Source: Endothia cerciana (taxonomy: Eukaryota; Ascomycota; Sordariomycetes; Diaporthales; Cryphonectriaceae). Taken from it: a stretch of 64,000 bases of DNA. This document shows, one piece after another, positions 13,301-25,300 of this stretch. Both the position numbers and the translations under genes were made by a program. The notes beneath the pieces are model-generated. The model did no database searches. It saw only the letters and a program-made list of their open reading frames with translations, and was not told the DNA's origin. How positions within the stretch are numbered: position 1 is the first letter of the stretch; every line of letters starts with the position of its first letter. The stretch spans positions 186,001 through 250,000 of the forward strand of contig JALRMH010000049.1 in NCBI GenBank assembly GCA_026119935.1, in the 5' to 3' direction.

Positions 13301-16097
13301 TGGTCTTCCTTCTCCCGAAGGAGCCATGCGGCCTCTCCGGCATCTAAGCGAAGCCACGAGTAGACGAGATGACGAAACGGCCTGCCTGCCCCGACCGCGG
13401 AAACGTCACGAGAGGCAACGGTCCTCACGCCACATACGACGGCACAGTGTCTTCGCCCTGCTGCATTGGGACAGCGTCAAGATCGGCAAGATCTAGCCCG
13501 GGCTGGACGTCCTCTTGCGTCAAGCAAGGTTCGGACGCCTGGTATGCCGGCCGTCGAAGGAATGGGCACCGTCGAGCGTTGCGGAGCTGTGTCTAGCCTG
13601 GGCCCCCTGAGGCTGAATCTAGACGCCGCCCCTTAGCCGACGCTGCCTACTCGGACTGCTGTCCCTCACCTAGCGGCATCCTCTGTGGGATAGACAAGAC
13701 CGCCGGAGAGCCTCGACGGCGGGAGCTGCCAGGGAGACCTTGGCGGCCGAGCCGGACGTGGAGATGGAAGAGCTAAAGTGCTTGCAGGAATGAATCACGC
13801 GCCGTCCTAGCGCACCCCCAACTTCGTGCGAGACCCCCGTCGCCGCCTTTTCTGTCCCAGGGTCCGCGGGTTCGCGGCAGCCAAGCAGCCAAGCAGCCAA
13901 GCAGCCAAGCAGCCAAGCAGCCAAGGGGCTTGCTTTTGAAAGCATGGCCATTCGTAGCTAGTAGGTATGTCTGTGCGACAGCACCTGGCCGGTGGCCAGA
14001 CGAGCTTCTCGTCACCATCGCATGTTCGCTCGTCCACGCACTACTTGTACAGCCACCCTGCCTGATCTCCGCGACCAAGTCGGGTGCTTGATACAACCAC
14101 TGTCCAATACCGACATCGTACGTTGTGGCCGCAAGACCGTACCACTCTTCCAAGCAGCCGCTGTTGGTGCTACATAGCAGTACCTCCTCGCGCTGCGGTG
14201 GCTGGACCGACATCTCACCTTGTGGTGTGCTACCGGTTGCACATACCTGCGCCGTGCGCCCATCAGGAAGAGGCGGCGGGAGGGTGGAATTCTCCGTCTG
14301 GGCCGTCTGTCTCAACACTGCAGCTCGCTCCCCGGCGATGGGACGACAGGAGACGCCACCGAATGCATAGTGACAGAGAAGTCGTCCGTGCAATCCACCT
14401 TCCGCCTCCGGTCGGCATCATGAGCTCTTCACGACCCCGACCCCACCGGCAGAAGGAAAACAAGATATTTCTTCTGTCCTCTTGGCAGCCCGATGTGACC
14501 TGGCAAATCACAGATGAAACAAAGAGAAACGGGGGGCCCACACCTCTGTGCACCACCCGCTCGGCGGCTGCCGGCTGCTGCCAGACCCTCCCGGGTAGGC
14601 ACAGTGACGGCCGATCCTTTTAGGTAGCGGGTGGCTCAAGCTGAGGGCCCGTCTGTCCCGCAAGAACGGGGCCAAGGCTCACTATCCCCAGAGCGAACCT
14701 GTTGTGGGAAGGGTTCGATTGCCTCAGGCCGAGATCCTAGAGCTTATGACAATTGTCGAACCGTCCGTCCGGATCACGGGTTAGACGGGGCAGTAGTCCT
14801 CCCAAATGGCGGTAACAAACCAAGCGACGGACCTGTTTTTCGGGTTCCCGCTTCATCCCGGCGCTTCAACCTAGAATTTAGCGATAGTGACTAGTATTAA
14901 TTAGTATTATAGGCCAAGTAATTGACCACACTAGCGGACGTTCTGGTGGCTGTCAAGCTCGTGCAGATGATGCATAGGCTCAGAAGACTGTCGAGCAAGG
15001 CGATCTCAAGAACGATGCTGAGGGCTCTACTCGTTCAGGAAGTCCTCTCCAGTGAGGGATTCCTTCTTTTCCAGGGTTTCACCCTCGAGGATCGTTCCCC
15101 CCCCCAAGGGATCCCTCCTTCCAAGGTATTCTTTCTGCTCAGATGCCTCGCTTGCCATTGCCGGCATGATAGTAGCTTAAGCATTTGTGTCGGGCTGCAT
15201 CATAACGTGCCATCGCAGGCGTTCCGGGGCCGAAAGGAGGGGGCGTGTGGTCGGGGTAGGGGACGAGCAGGGAGGCCGAGCGGTCAGAGGCCCCCCTGGC
15301 GGGTCGTGTACCACGAGCGCCGATCTTGATGCTCTGCCTCGATGGCAAAGTCGGACTGCTAGGAGGGGGGTGGGGGGGAAGGGTGCAGATATATGGCCAA
15401 CAGCTGCCGCCCTCGCGCTGGGCAACGCACTGGAAGTGGATTGGTGCCGGAGAAAGCCTCGACCATCACTCCAGTCGGGAGCCGACCAGTTTACCTTGAC
15501 TCCTTTGCTATTCATCAGGCCTTCAGGCGGACCCGATCCCTCTCCAGCCCCCACTTCTGGACCTCCCTACAGAGATGTCAGGCTTGATCTCGAGTCGTCT
15601 GGGTTATCTCGTCTGCCGACCAGTAGGGTGGTGGTTGGGCTGTCAGCCCAGCCTAACCGTCGTGCAACATGCATCCATGTTGGTGCAATCCAGGGAGCCG
15701 CAAGACAAGCGGACATATATATTAAAGTGCGACAGGCTTGGCTTTAAAGGAATGTATCATTCATTAAAACTTGCAGGACAGTTGCTCCCCCTCTTCGATG
15801 CCACAATATATCCCCCCCTTAGAGGATCCTCGATGAGGAGGGCGGTCGCTATGCCAAGGGCTGCAAGGTATGAAACAATTATATTCAATCAATAAAGAGG
15901 TCTTGGTAGAAGAAGAGAAGGCCAGCCCTCTGGGCTACAGCCCAAGTAAACCTGCTTCCCCCTCGCCTCCTAATTTCATCATCCCCTCCACTGCCTCCAG
16001 GCCCATCCCACATCCATTCCTCCATCCAGCCACCCCATAGACTTCCGCTTATAAAACCTCAAGGACCAATCGTGGCCGGGTAAGTCGGGGTTCCGGC
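10341..16097. other. Long gene-poor region
   Basis: About 5.7 kb without a supportable coding gene. It holds long G runs at 10877-10890 (14) and 11884-11896 (13), the six-copy 8-bp tandem repeat at 13878-13925, and a CT-rich (minus-sense) segment near 11240-11350 that may be leader of the PSP1-domain gene. Short frames such as 12599-12919 and 13773-14393 have no domain support. I saw no tRNA or 5S gene. Confidence 0.5.
13878..13925. repeat. 8-bp tandem repeat, six copies
   Basis: Six perfect copies of CAGCCAAG in direct tandem. It lies in non-coding sequence. Because 8 is not a multiple of 3, all frames read as a leucine/alanine/tryptophan-rich repeat on the minus strand, which creates false hydrophobic reading frames. 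Confidence 0.95.
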
Positions 16098-16373
16098 TCA
16101 GTAGCCCCCCGAGCAGACCAAAACCCCATCATCGCAGCGGGGTGTGGTATTATCCACCGTGCAACCTCCGTTGCAGGTGAAGAGGCTGATGACCCCGTTT
16201 GTGCACGTATAGTAATAGCCGTTGATGTCGCAGCCGTTCGCGCCGGCGTACTCGAGGCTGCAGTCCTGGGATGATTCGGTGAGAGAGGTGGACAGACGGG
16301 CGCCGATGGGGTTGGCGAAGACGGGCGCGGCGAAGAGACCGGCGGGGAGGATGGAGATGGAAGCGGGCTTCGT
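16098..16373 (-). CDS. Small cysteine-rich secreted protein; start codon is ACG
   Basis: A 91-codon frame ending in TGA at 16098. Residues 1-20 form a textbook signal peptide (basic residue at position 2, hydrophobic SISILPAGLFAAPVFA, likely cut before NP). The mature part is about 70 aa with seven cysteines (residues 38, 48, 57, 67, 71, 80, 87) and Gly/Asn/Tyr-rich spacers, typical of fungal apoplastic or effector-like proteins; I do not recognise the family. There is no in-frame ATG. The codon exactly where the Met should be is ACG (16373-16371), in the favourable context CAAAACGAAG. A TATATAA box lies at 16630-16636, and I see no ATG between it and the ACG. Options: ACG initiation, a T-to-C lesion that silences the gene, or an unrecognised upstream exon. 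The frame upstream stays open, but only from GTG codons. Confidence 0.6.
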   Translation of the reverse strand, partial: TKPASISILPAGLFAAPVFANPIGARLSTSLTESSQDCSLEYAGANGCDINGYYYTCTNGVISLFTCNGGCTVDNTTPRCDDGVLVCSGGY

Positions 16374-17772
16374 TTTGGCTTGAATGGGACAGACCTCGAC
16401 CGGCTGATCAGATAGTTGGACCCGGTGTCGACGGTGCACGAGGGTTTCCTTTTCTTGAGTAATTCGAAAGGAGGGAAAGGTGAGGGCGACAAGACTATGA
16501 GAAAAAGAATGAGTGTGCCGTTTCGATTAAGTGGTGCACCGAGTTGGGTGGTAGAATAATGAATGTGATGTGTGCTGGAGGCTGCAGTCAGGACAGTGCT
16601 GCCAGGACAAACACCAGGAGCGTCGACGTTTATATAACTTAGGATGAAGACAAAGACTTGCACCTGCTACATACCCAGGATAAGTGGCCCGGCGACGACT
16701 TCAGCTGGCCCATTTCAGCCTTTTGGGCAAGCAATTCCAACTGCAGCCACCACTTGCGCTGATTGAATTGTTGGTGTTGTAAGATCACGATGTCCACTGA
16801 CATGCCAATCCTTTGGATCCACAAGCATCCTCTAACCTCGCATAGACACTGTTTGGAGCTATTTATATGATCCAAGCAGCATAGTGAGTTCACCAACACG
16901 CCCCCACCCTTTCCTGTAGAAGTCTCGCAGCTGAACTCCCGGAATGCTTCAACGGCTTTTCAGACCTTGATAGTCGTGTAAGGTGTGGATGCCATGCACG
17001 GTCCCCCTTTCTCTCGCCCCCCCCCCCTTTTTTTTCTTCCCCTTCTGTTGATTCTGTCTCCTCTTTTTCTTTGGTGGATCAGTATGCCTCTGGATGCTGA
17101 ATTGCTTGTCTCCCGAAGCGGCCGAGGGGCAAGTGGTTCGCCAACAGAGGGAGAGAGAGCTAGGACAGGGGCGAATGAATTATTCATGGATAGGTAGGTA
17201 CCTGTATATCCAGGAGCTATGCTGAGACAGGATCGCCTGCAGGTCTAATTTCTGGGGCACAATGCCAACAGCAGTGTAGTATTACCAGACCTGAAGAGTC
17301 CCCGACCACGTAATTGATTCAAAGACCTCACAACATGATCATGAACTTTGTGCCTGGAGTACTGCACTCGAAGAACTCGCCAAGTGGACGACTCAGGGTG
17401 ATAGTGTGGGGGAAAAGGCGAGTGGGAAGATACTGGCATTCCAAAATCCATCGTCTGGTCTGAGGACGCATAGAGAGGAAATCAATACCTAATTATGGCA
17501 CGGAGCAGAGGCAGGCAGGGATGGGGGGAGGCCATTGCGCCTTCCATTATGCTGCTCGAGTTGGCGTCCCGGGAGGGAAGGAACGACTACAGGCACTGCA
17601 CTGGCAGGCACAGCATCGCTTTCCCACTTCAGGACTTGGCCTGTCCTATCCACGCGTCTCTCTCGACCCTCCAATCCTGCGAGCTCTAAATAACACATGC
17701 GGTTGACTTGATCACATCCTTGACGTCCCGCAGCGGGTCCAGTCGATGCCCGTCTCAGTCAGCCGCGCCAGC
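16374..17772. other. Divergent intergenic region
   Basis: This 1.4-kb stretch separates the minus-strand secreted-protein ORF from the plus-strand unknown gene at 17773. It contains the TATA box at 16630-16636, an 11-base C run followed by T-rich sequence at 17017-17035, and an ACGCGT (MCB-type) hexamer at 17652-17657, about 116 bp upstream of the 17773 ATG. No coding support. Confidence 0.45.
16630..16636 (-). promoter_or_regulatory. TATA box of the small secreted protein gene
   Basis: TATATAA on the minus strand, about 257 bp upstream of the ACG start of the cysteine-rich ORF. The intervening leader contains no ATG, fitting a leader that delivers scanning ribosomes to the ORF start. Confidence 0.5.
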
Positions 17773-18778
17773 ATGCCTCCAAAAGCAGCCAAGAGGAAGG
17801 CTAGAGGTGAGCGATGCTTGCTGCCCTTCGAAGAGTTGCAGGAAGCACCTGCTGACCACATCCAAAGCCGCCGCGAGGGGTGAGGACGATCCATGGGGAG
17901 CACCAGAGGAGCAGTCGCGAAAGAAGAGACGTGCCTCGGCATCGCGGACTGACGAGTACGAAGAGGAGCCAGAATCCGAGACCAGCAAGTATGCATACGC
18001 ATCAAACCCTACTAATCATTGGCGGTGCTGACGCTGCGCAAAGGCAGTTCCAGTCCTGGGCTGAATGGCAGAATAAATTCAAGGAGAAGGAGAGGATCGA
18101 GAGGAGCCAGTTCGCCAACGTCTTCAAGCAGAATATCGAGACCAAGCGTGAGAGCGTACAAGCCCTCCTCGACAAGTCTAGCGACAACATGTGAGAAATC
18201 ATACACATCACAGCCTCGTGATACCTTTGACTGACTATTGCGCCAGCAACGGAGCGGGCCACAGATACGGCGAGCTCTTCAAGGAGGCCTGCGCCGAGAT
18301 TGAGCGTTGGTCCAATTCCGGCACCATCAAGAAACATGCGCCAAAGACTTCCAAAGACTACCCGCTGTCCAAGACTGGCCAAGACATCTTCCAGACCTGT
18401 CGTGATCTAGTCGCCGCCCACGAGCAGGCCAACGCCAAGACACTGGCCCAGAGCAACACGCAACGCGACGAAATGCGCGCCATGTGGAAGGAGGATGTGT
18501 CGCAAGCGGAGCAAGTCCTGCTCTACGGGGCTCAGTATGGCGAGAAGATCATTGAGTATAATGTCAATCTCTCGGCGGATGCCGAGGACAGGAGTCAGCT
18601 GCTGCAGCCACCCCGGGATGCCCTGAAGGGGCCGGGCCAGATGGCGTTGGATATGCATCAGAAGAGCACCGAGAAGTTGACGAAGGGGTCACCGACCTGG
18701 GGAGGAGAGGCCATCGCGTATGTGGACAAGCTAATGGGCATCATTGCTGTATCTGAAAAGCAAGCGGGCGAGAGCTGA
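17773..18778 (+). CDS. Conserved-looking hypothetical protein, basic/acidic N-terminus
   Basis: Four exons: 17773-17806, 17868-17988, 18044-18190, 18247-18778; introns of 61, 55 and 56 bp, all GT...AG and all phase-compatible, giving 277 aa. Intron 2 has a TACTAAT branch site. The N-terminus is lysine/arginine-rich (MPPKAAKRKAR, then SRKKRRASAS), consistent with a nuclear localisation signal, followed by an acidic stretch (DEYEEEPESE). The remainder is mostly helical in character, with QSWAEWQNKFKEKERIERSQ resembling coiled coil and a long charged middle. I do not recognise the family. An ACGCGT hexamer 116 bp upstream would fit cell-cycle (MBF) control, which is inference only. Confidence 0.75.
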
Positions 18779-19783
18779 CTGGATGTCGTACACATTGGGG
18801 GTGCTCACAGGAAGGACAACAGCATCAGCCAGGATCGTGTGGCCATTTGCTGCATATCCCAGCCTTTTACAGCATCTTAGCAAGTAGTGCAACACATAGC
18901 TTTCACATAATTGTACTTTTACCCTCGTCTCGACGCCGGCCCGTCCATTGCCCGCATAATTGGTCAGGACCAACAGCTGGAAGCCAGTTTCAAATCCACA
19001 TATAGGCGCGGATACCATGTTTCAATCCATTAAGAGTGTCAAAACTTCAGGTACAATTCACGGCAATTTCCTGCTGTTGACGCGAAGGTTTGCTATACTC
19101 AATACTCGAGAGACAGTAGATATTTGAGAAGCTAGTGGTCAAGTGGCTTAGATAGGCACACGCTGAGCGAGATTTCGCGCGTATTGCCTCGAGACCCGAG
19201 GTGGGCATGATCAAGGCGAAGTCTCCCGTAGTGGGAGGTAGTCAATCAACGGCCAAGGATTGTCAGGCGGGAGCACCATCAGGAGAGGAGAGCTGTGAGG
19301 TTGTCCAGAGGCAGGGCCGAAGGCATGTCCCACGGAGTTCTATTCCAGCAGGACATCCCCCGCCATGGGTCCCAAATGCTGTCCACCCTGGAATCAGTTG
19401 TGTTGTTGAAGTGTGCTGTAGCACGATCGAATCCCTATCATCTCCATGTTGCCGCCCAGGGAAGCTGGCTCCCGTCGTCGTAGTCCAAGGGTGGGTCACC
19501 GCTTGGCGCCCGTTCGCCTGAGACTTGCAGCCCGAAAATTAGCCACTGTCACGTGGATTTTGAGTGGATCTCTGCCGACCAATTGGCGTGGAGCCCACAG
19601 GATCAATTTGCTCGCTTGGTCTGCTGCGAACTTCTCGTCAACCTCCCAAAACAGACAACCTCACCAACCCAACCCACCCAGGCCAAATTCAACCCTCAAA
19701 TCTGGTACGTCTCCTACGACTTCTCGATCTTCGCACTCCTGTCGAACCACTGCTAATTGAACCTCTTGCAACCAACAGCAAAT
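18779..19783. other. Intergenic region and eL15 promoter
   Basis: About 1 kb between two plus-strand genes. The last ~150 bp are rich in C, A and T (ACCAACCCAACCCACCC-like), typical of a fungal ribosomal-protein leader. No other coding or RNA feature is visible. Confidence 0.5.
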
Positions 19784-20758
19784 ATGGGTGCCCTCAAGTG
19801 TACGTTTTCACGACGCCTCACGACTCGACCGCCTGACCGACCCTTCTCCTGACCCAAAAGAGCGAAGCCCCGCTGACGAAGTAATATCACAGACGTCGAG
19901 GAACTTCAGAAGAAGAAGCAGAGCGATGTCCTGCAGTTTCTGCTGCGCGTCCGCTGCTGGGAAGTACGTTGAAGCCGCCGAACACTTCAATTGCGCAGAA
20001 CCTGTGGGCGGGCCCTGTTGTCCTACCTCCCTCCTATGAGACCACCCTCTCTCGAGGGGCCCAGTCGAGTAGGAGAGCAGGGCAACAGCCGTCTCTGCTA
20101 TACACTCTGTGAACATTTGCTGAGAGTGCATCAATATAGCTCCGTCAATTGAACGTCATCCACCGCGCCTCGCGCCCCTCCCGCCCCGACAAGGCTCGCC
20201 GCCTCGGATACAAGGCCAAGCAGGGCTATGTCATCTACCGTGTCCGCGTCCGCCGTGGTGGTCGCAAGCGACCCGTCCCTAAGGGTGCCACCTACGGTAT
20301 GCTCTCTCAATCCCCAGCTAGGCTCTGCCCGAGCTGCCCTCCCGCCCCGCAAGCACTTGAAAAACTGACCTTGCCCCTTCCTCGCGACAGGCAAGCCCAC
20401 CAACCAGGGTGTGAACCAGCTCAAGTACCAGCGCTCCCTCGCTGCCACCGCCGAGGAGCGTGTTGGCCGTCGCTGCGCCAACCTGCGCGTCCTCAACTCG
20501 TACTGGATCAACCAGGACTCCACCTACAAGTACTACGAAGTCATCCTCGTCGACCCTCAGCACAAGGCCATCCGCATCGACCCCCGCATCAACTGGATCG
20601 TCAACCCCGTCCACAAGCACCGCGAGGCCCGCGGTCTCACTGCTACCGGCAAGAAGTCCCGTGGTCTCAACAAGGGTCACCGCTACAACAAGACCAAGGC
20701 CGGCCGCAGAAAGACCTGGAAGAAGCACAACACCCTGTCCCTGTGGCGCTACCGGTAA
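19784..20758 (+). CDS. rpl15: 60S ribosomal protein eL15
   Basis: Four exons: 19784-19799, 19893-19963, 20140-20296, 20391-20758; total 203 aa, the usual eL15 length. The first exon encodes only MGALK plus one base, a common arrangement in fungal ribosomal-protein genes. Hallmarks include RVRCWELRQLNVIHRASRP, GYKAKQGYVIYRVRVRRGGRKRP, TAEERVGRRCANLRVLNSYW and the C-terminus KKHNTLSLWRYR. eL15 is a structural protein of the large subunit that binds 25S rRNA near the peptide exit region and is essential. Introns are 93, 176 and 94 bp. Identification is secure; only the first exon boundary rests on short sequence. Confidence 0.97.
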
Positions 20759-22359
20759 GCGGCTCGCCTCTGATGCGGCTGCTGTTCGGGAAGGCGATGG
20801 GTGGAATCCGGGGTTGCTTGGAATGGAAGTTGTGGTTCTCTTGCTACTCGAGGTTTTCTCCTGGTTCATGAAGACCAGGGCAAGGGAGTTGGTCAAAACC
20901 AAAATGAGGGTCATTCTATTTTCAGGGCACTGCATGGATGCGGATCTCGGGCGTTCACGATAGCAAAATCAAAGCAAATCGGAAATACCACGAATTACGG
21001 CATTGCTGCCCGACCCAGAACCTGTTTCCTCCTGCGTGTGCTTAATAATACCTTGTAACTCTCCTCGCTATCCTGACCTGTTGGGGCTCCTTCGCGCACA
21101 TGTATAAGCACGACAAGAAGAGCAGATGTCGAAAGAAGCGGCAGAGTAGAGGGCACCAGGTGTATGAAGACGATGGACCGGACGGGGAGGTCGACTGGAT
21201 GTATCCGGTCCGACAGCAGTGGTTGCGAGGCGGCCTCCCGGCAAGAACGGATACGGACGCTGCGTACTTGCACAAGGGTAGGGAGGATAGTAATCGGCGA
21301 CCTTTAATCAGGTAGACAGGGGGGAGATCGGGAGGCGGGTTTTTTTGTTTTTTTTTTGCATGGAGGCCGACAAGCTTGAAAGGGGGGGGGACGTTGGACG
21401 GGAGCGGGACAGAGGAAGGGCCGAGGTGGTCCGAATGTTGAGAAATTGGACGCAAGCACCTAAGTTAATCACACATCTCTCGGCAAATGAGGACTATTAA
21501 CTGATCAAAAAATGTCTATCGTATTGTTCTCCCGCACCCTGAAGAATGCGACTATCTACCCGCAACGAAGCCACGGACCACTCCCGAAAGAGACGGGTGA
21601 TACCCGGGCCCATTGGAGACCTCGTGCGTGGGCGCGTCGAGAAAAGAGAAGGTGACGGGAGTCTCGAAATGCCCAAACATAGTGTACAGGTCATAAAAAT
21701 AGATGCTGTAAGAATAGTTGTATGACCTGCCAGAAAATCTGCTTTTCCCGTGTGTTGTAGAAGGCCGAATGGTTGATAATTCGAAGTATTTCTGCAAAAT
21801 GCGGTTTTGGTGGCGAAGATCCGATCGAGTAGATGGAGGAGCCAGGGAGGTCCATATCCAGATCCAAGCCAAACGAGGGAAAACCAATGCAGCAGAAGCC
21901 AAGACTTCCACGTAGCCAGAGAACGGAAGCTTCCTCCTTTGCTTCAAAAGGAGGAGGAGCAGGAGCCGCCAATGTCGGCCCAGAATCATGCCGTAAAATC
22001 CCAAAGTTGTTGCGCAGAGTAGCTGTCAAGCGGATGGATCGCGATCTATCCTAGAGGGGGTACTCCAAGCGATGCAATGCAGAGCCTTGAGCCAAGCGCA
22101 TTCAGAATGTGGGCTAAGAAAGCCAGAGCCCACCGGTTCCATCGCAAACAGCCATCGTCCGCCGTCGAAAAAAAGTCGGATGCTGATGAGTTCATTGACG
22201 TCGTGGGCCATCGTCATGGGGATTCCGTGAGCCGTGACCAAAACGCCGAGCCGGAAACTGAAGCAAATAGAACAAAAGAATTGATGCGAATTGTTTTGAT
22301 GGCCGAAGAGGATCTAAACAGCGATGCCCATGCTACTAGTGTTGTACAACGGAGGCAGA
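20759..22359. other. Convergent intergenic region (eL15 / PUF 3' flanks)
   Basis: About 1.6 kb between the 3' ends of eL15 (plus) and the PUF gene (minus). It contains T-rich and G-rich homopolymer stretches near 21340-21390. No supported gene; short plus frames at 22077-22451 partly overlap the PUF gene and lack domains. Confidence 0.5.
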
Positions 22360-25300
22360 CTAGAAGAAGTTCTGCTCACCGTTCTCGGAAGCGTCAGGAG
22401 GGTGGATGCCGTTACCAGCGATGCCGTCGCCAAAACCCGGAGCGCCATTGACCTTAGCATAACCAACGCCTGTAATGCGGTTGCCGAACTGCTGTGGCGG
22501 AGCATAGTGCTGAGCACGCTGGGGCTGAGGGGGAGGGACTGTGATCACAGAGCTGGAAGGAAAGGTCTGAGATCCACGGCTGCCGTTGATGCCGCTGATG
22601 CCAGTGACACCATTCTGGTAGCCAGGAGCCAGGATCGAGGTGGTGTTGCTGTTCGACAAACCTCGCGGGTGAGTCGGGCGAAGAGGGATCTGGCCCTGGG
22701 TAGGGTCAGCCGGAGTCACCTGCCCGCTGCCGAGGCGACCACTAGTGGAGTCATAGGCGTTGACCTTGGCCTGAATCTTGCGTCCGTAGGGGGTCTGGCG
22801 GACGGCAGGTAGAATCGGACGGATGGCCTCGACCAGCTCCTTCTTCATGTACAAGGTGGCGTGCTCAAGAGCAGTCTGGATAACGTAGTTGGCGTACGAG
22901 TCCCGAATGAGGCGTTCAATCTCACCGGGCGCCAGCAACTCTTCCACGATCATATCCTTGGACTCGTTTGCAGCACACCGGAGACACTTCTCGATGACGT
23001 TGGAGCTGAACTTGTGGCGGGACAGCTGGGGGATCCTGCCGTGGAACTCCTGAACCAAGGGCTCGGTAAACATGGGCTCGTTCAGGTCGATGATGTACTG
23101 GACAACGTAGTTGCCGAAGGGGTCCTGAACCAGAGTGACCGAGTGCTCGGTGATGCGCTGGATGAGCAAGATCTTCTGATCGCCAGAGGCGTGGTCGATG
23201 CAGCGCTGAAGGACGCAGCAGCCGTGACGGTGGGTGCCGACCTCAACGCAGCTAGTGCCAACAGCGTCAAAGATGAACTGAGCATCAAGAGAGCTGAGCT
23301 TGTTAAGACACTTTTGGATGACGTGGTTGCCATTGAGGTCCTGGATGAGCTCAACGACGCGATCACGAAGAGCCTCAATAATGAGCTGCACCTGATCGTC
23401 GTTGGAGATGTGCTCAATCATCTTTTGGAGGGCACGGGTGCCGTGCTGGTTCAAAGCAATACGGACCATGTCCCTCGAAGCGTTCTGGACAAGAACCGTG
23501 CGCTCGTCGTCATTACAGTACTCGAAGAGCTTCTGGCAGAGGTAGTTGCCAAACGGATCAGTCATAAGCTCGATGACATGAGAGGAAGTCTCCAGCCAGA
23601 TCTTGTGGACCTGGTCAGGGTCGCGGTTCTCCAGCTGCTTTTGGAGGTAGCGGCAACCGTGCTGGTCCTTGCAAAGCTCATAGATGCTGCCACCATAAGC
23701 CTCAAGGGGTTGACCATTGAAGCGGCTCATAGCTAAGGAGGTGTTAGCGGATTCCCTTAAAGAAGACCTCGGTGTGCTCACCCTCGTTGTCTTGCTGACG
23801 ACGGTTCTGGATGATTCGAGCCTGGCTGTCACGAGGCTGGGGAGGGGCGTAGACAGCACCGTAGCCAGCGTAGTTGGCGGGCGAGTAGCCGTTAGTCCCG
23901 TTCAGAGACAAGCCGTTCATCTGTGCTGACAGCAGGGGAACACCGTGGTAGCCGCCGGCGCCGGCGCCATTCATGGGACCAGCCGGGCTGCCAAAGCTGG
24001 CAGGACCGGCAGGACCAGCAGGGCCAGCAGGGCCAGCAGGACCAGTATTACCGTAGCCGTTGTTACCATAGTAGCCATTGTTGTAGGTTGCAAGACCCTG
24101 AGGGCTGGTCATTGTGTTGACAGTCGTAGCCTGGGGTGCCTGGGAGAGGGTAGGACCCTGGGAGAGGGTAGGACCCTGGGAGAGGGTAGGACCCTGGGAA
24201 AGGGTAGGACCCTGGGAAAGGGTAGGACCCTGGGAAAGGGCGGAGCCTTGAGGGATGGCAGCGCTCTGGACCTGAAGGAGACCTGAGGGGCTAAGGGCAG
24301 GACCGAAAGGCGCGGCGTTGGCGTGCAGAGTGGATCCAAGTGACTGGTAGCTGACGGCAGAGACATTGTCGCGACCATCTGCAGAGAGCTCGCGACTGTG
24401 CCGGTTGGGCAGGGCGCCAGCAGGAATGCGGCCCATGCTGGCATTGTGGTTGTGCAGGTGCTGCTGAGCAGCGTGATTAGGGGTGCTACCAACAGCCGAG
24501 CCCGACACCGTCTTAAGGGTGGGAATGTCGTTGGCAGAGAAAGACGGCTGCAGCTTGGGAGGGGTAGCAAGCACGCTGGCATTGTTGGTGGGAGCGGGAG
24601 CGTCGCCCTCGGCGAACTTCTGCTCGATAGGCTTCATCTCGAGAGAGTGTCGGTAGGCGGTAGAGCGACCACCGATGTTGGATGTCTCAGAAGAGATGGA
24701 AGACTGTAACGTAGTGGTCAGAGAGGCCATTGCGTTTGGCCGAGAAGAAGTGATAGGAGAGACTGTTGAGCGTATGATGATGGGGAAGCAAGGTGATGGT
24801 CGGGGTGCCAGCGTTCTGATCGCTGGACTGAGTGCGTATGTGGTCCGCCAAAAGGGCAGCAGGGAACTTGAACCAATACAAACGAACGCCAACGGAAAAT
24901 ATAGACGCAGTGCTGGTGGTGAATTGGAAAGGGACAGCTCCTGCAGACACCAAATTCTCGAGTGCAGATGCGAAACTCTTGCAGGGAACAAGGAGTTTGT
25001 ACAGGAAGGCGTTGCAAATGCAAGGAGCGTTGTCGAAGCCGTGTTAAAAGCGGTTGTGATCTTGTTCGGTGTGGCAGGTGAAGTTTGCAGGTGAAGTTGT
25101 TGGTGTAGTTGGCTGGAGGTGAGTGAAGCTTGAGAAAGGGGTCATGGGAAGTGAATGGGGTAAAAGCAACCAACAAAGTTCAACTAGACAGAACGGCCAA
25201 ATGGACTGAGGTGCATGTTTTGAGTCTTGGCCAACAGCACTTGCTGTCATCCAGAGCCCAAGCGAAAGTCGAGGTGAGGACACAGTCAGGGTTTTCAGTT

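Noticed and set aside
13773..14393. Minus-strand frame containing repeated LAAWLLGC hydrophobic stretches
   Set aside because: The hydrophobic part is only the translation of the 8-bp CAGCCAAG repeat, which reads open in every frame.
22861..23736. A 291-codon plus-strand frame opposite the PUF repeats
   Set aside because: Leu/Val/Asp-rich antisense shadow of the repeat domain; no start context or domain.
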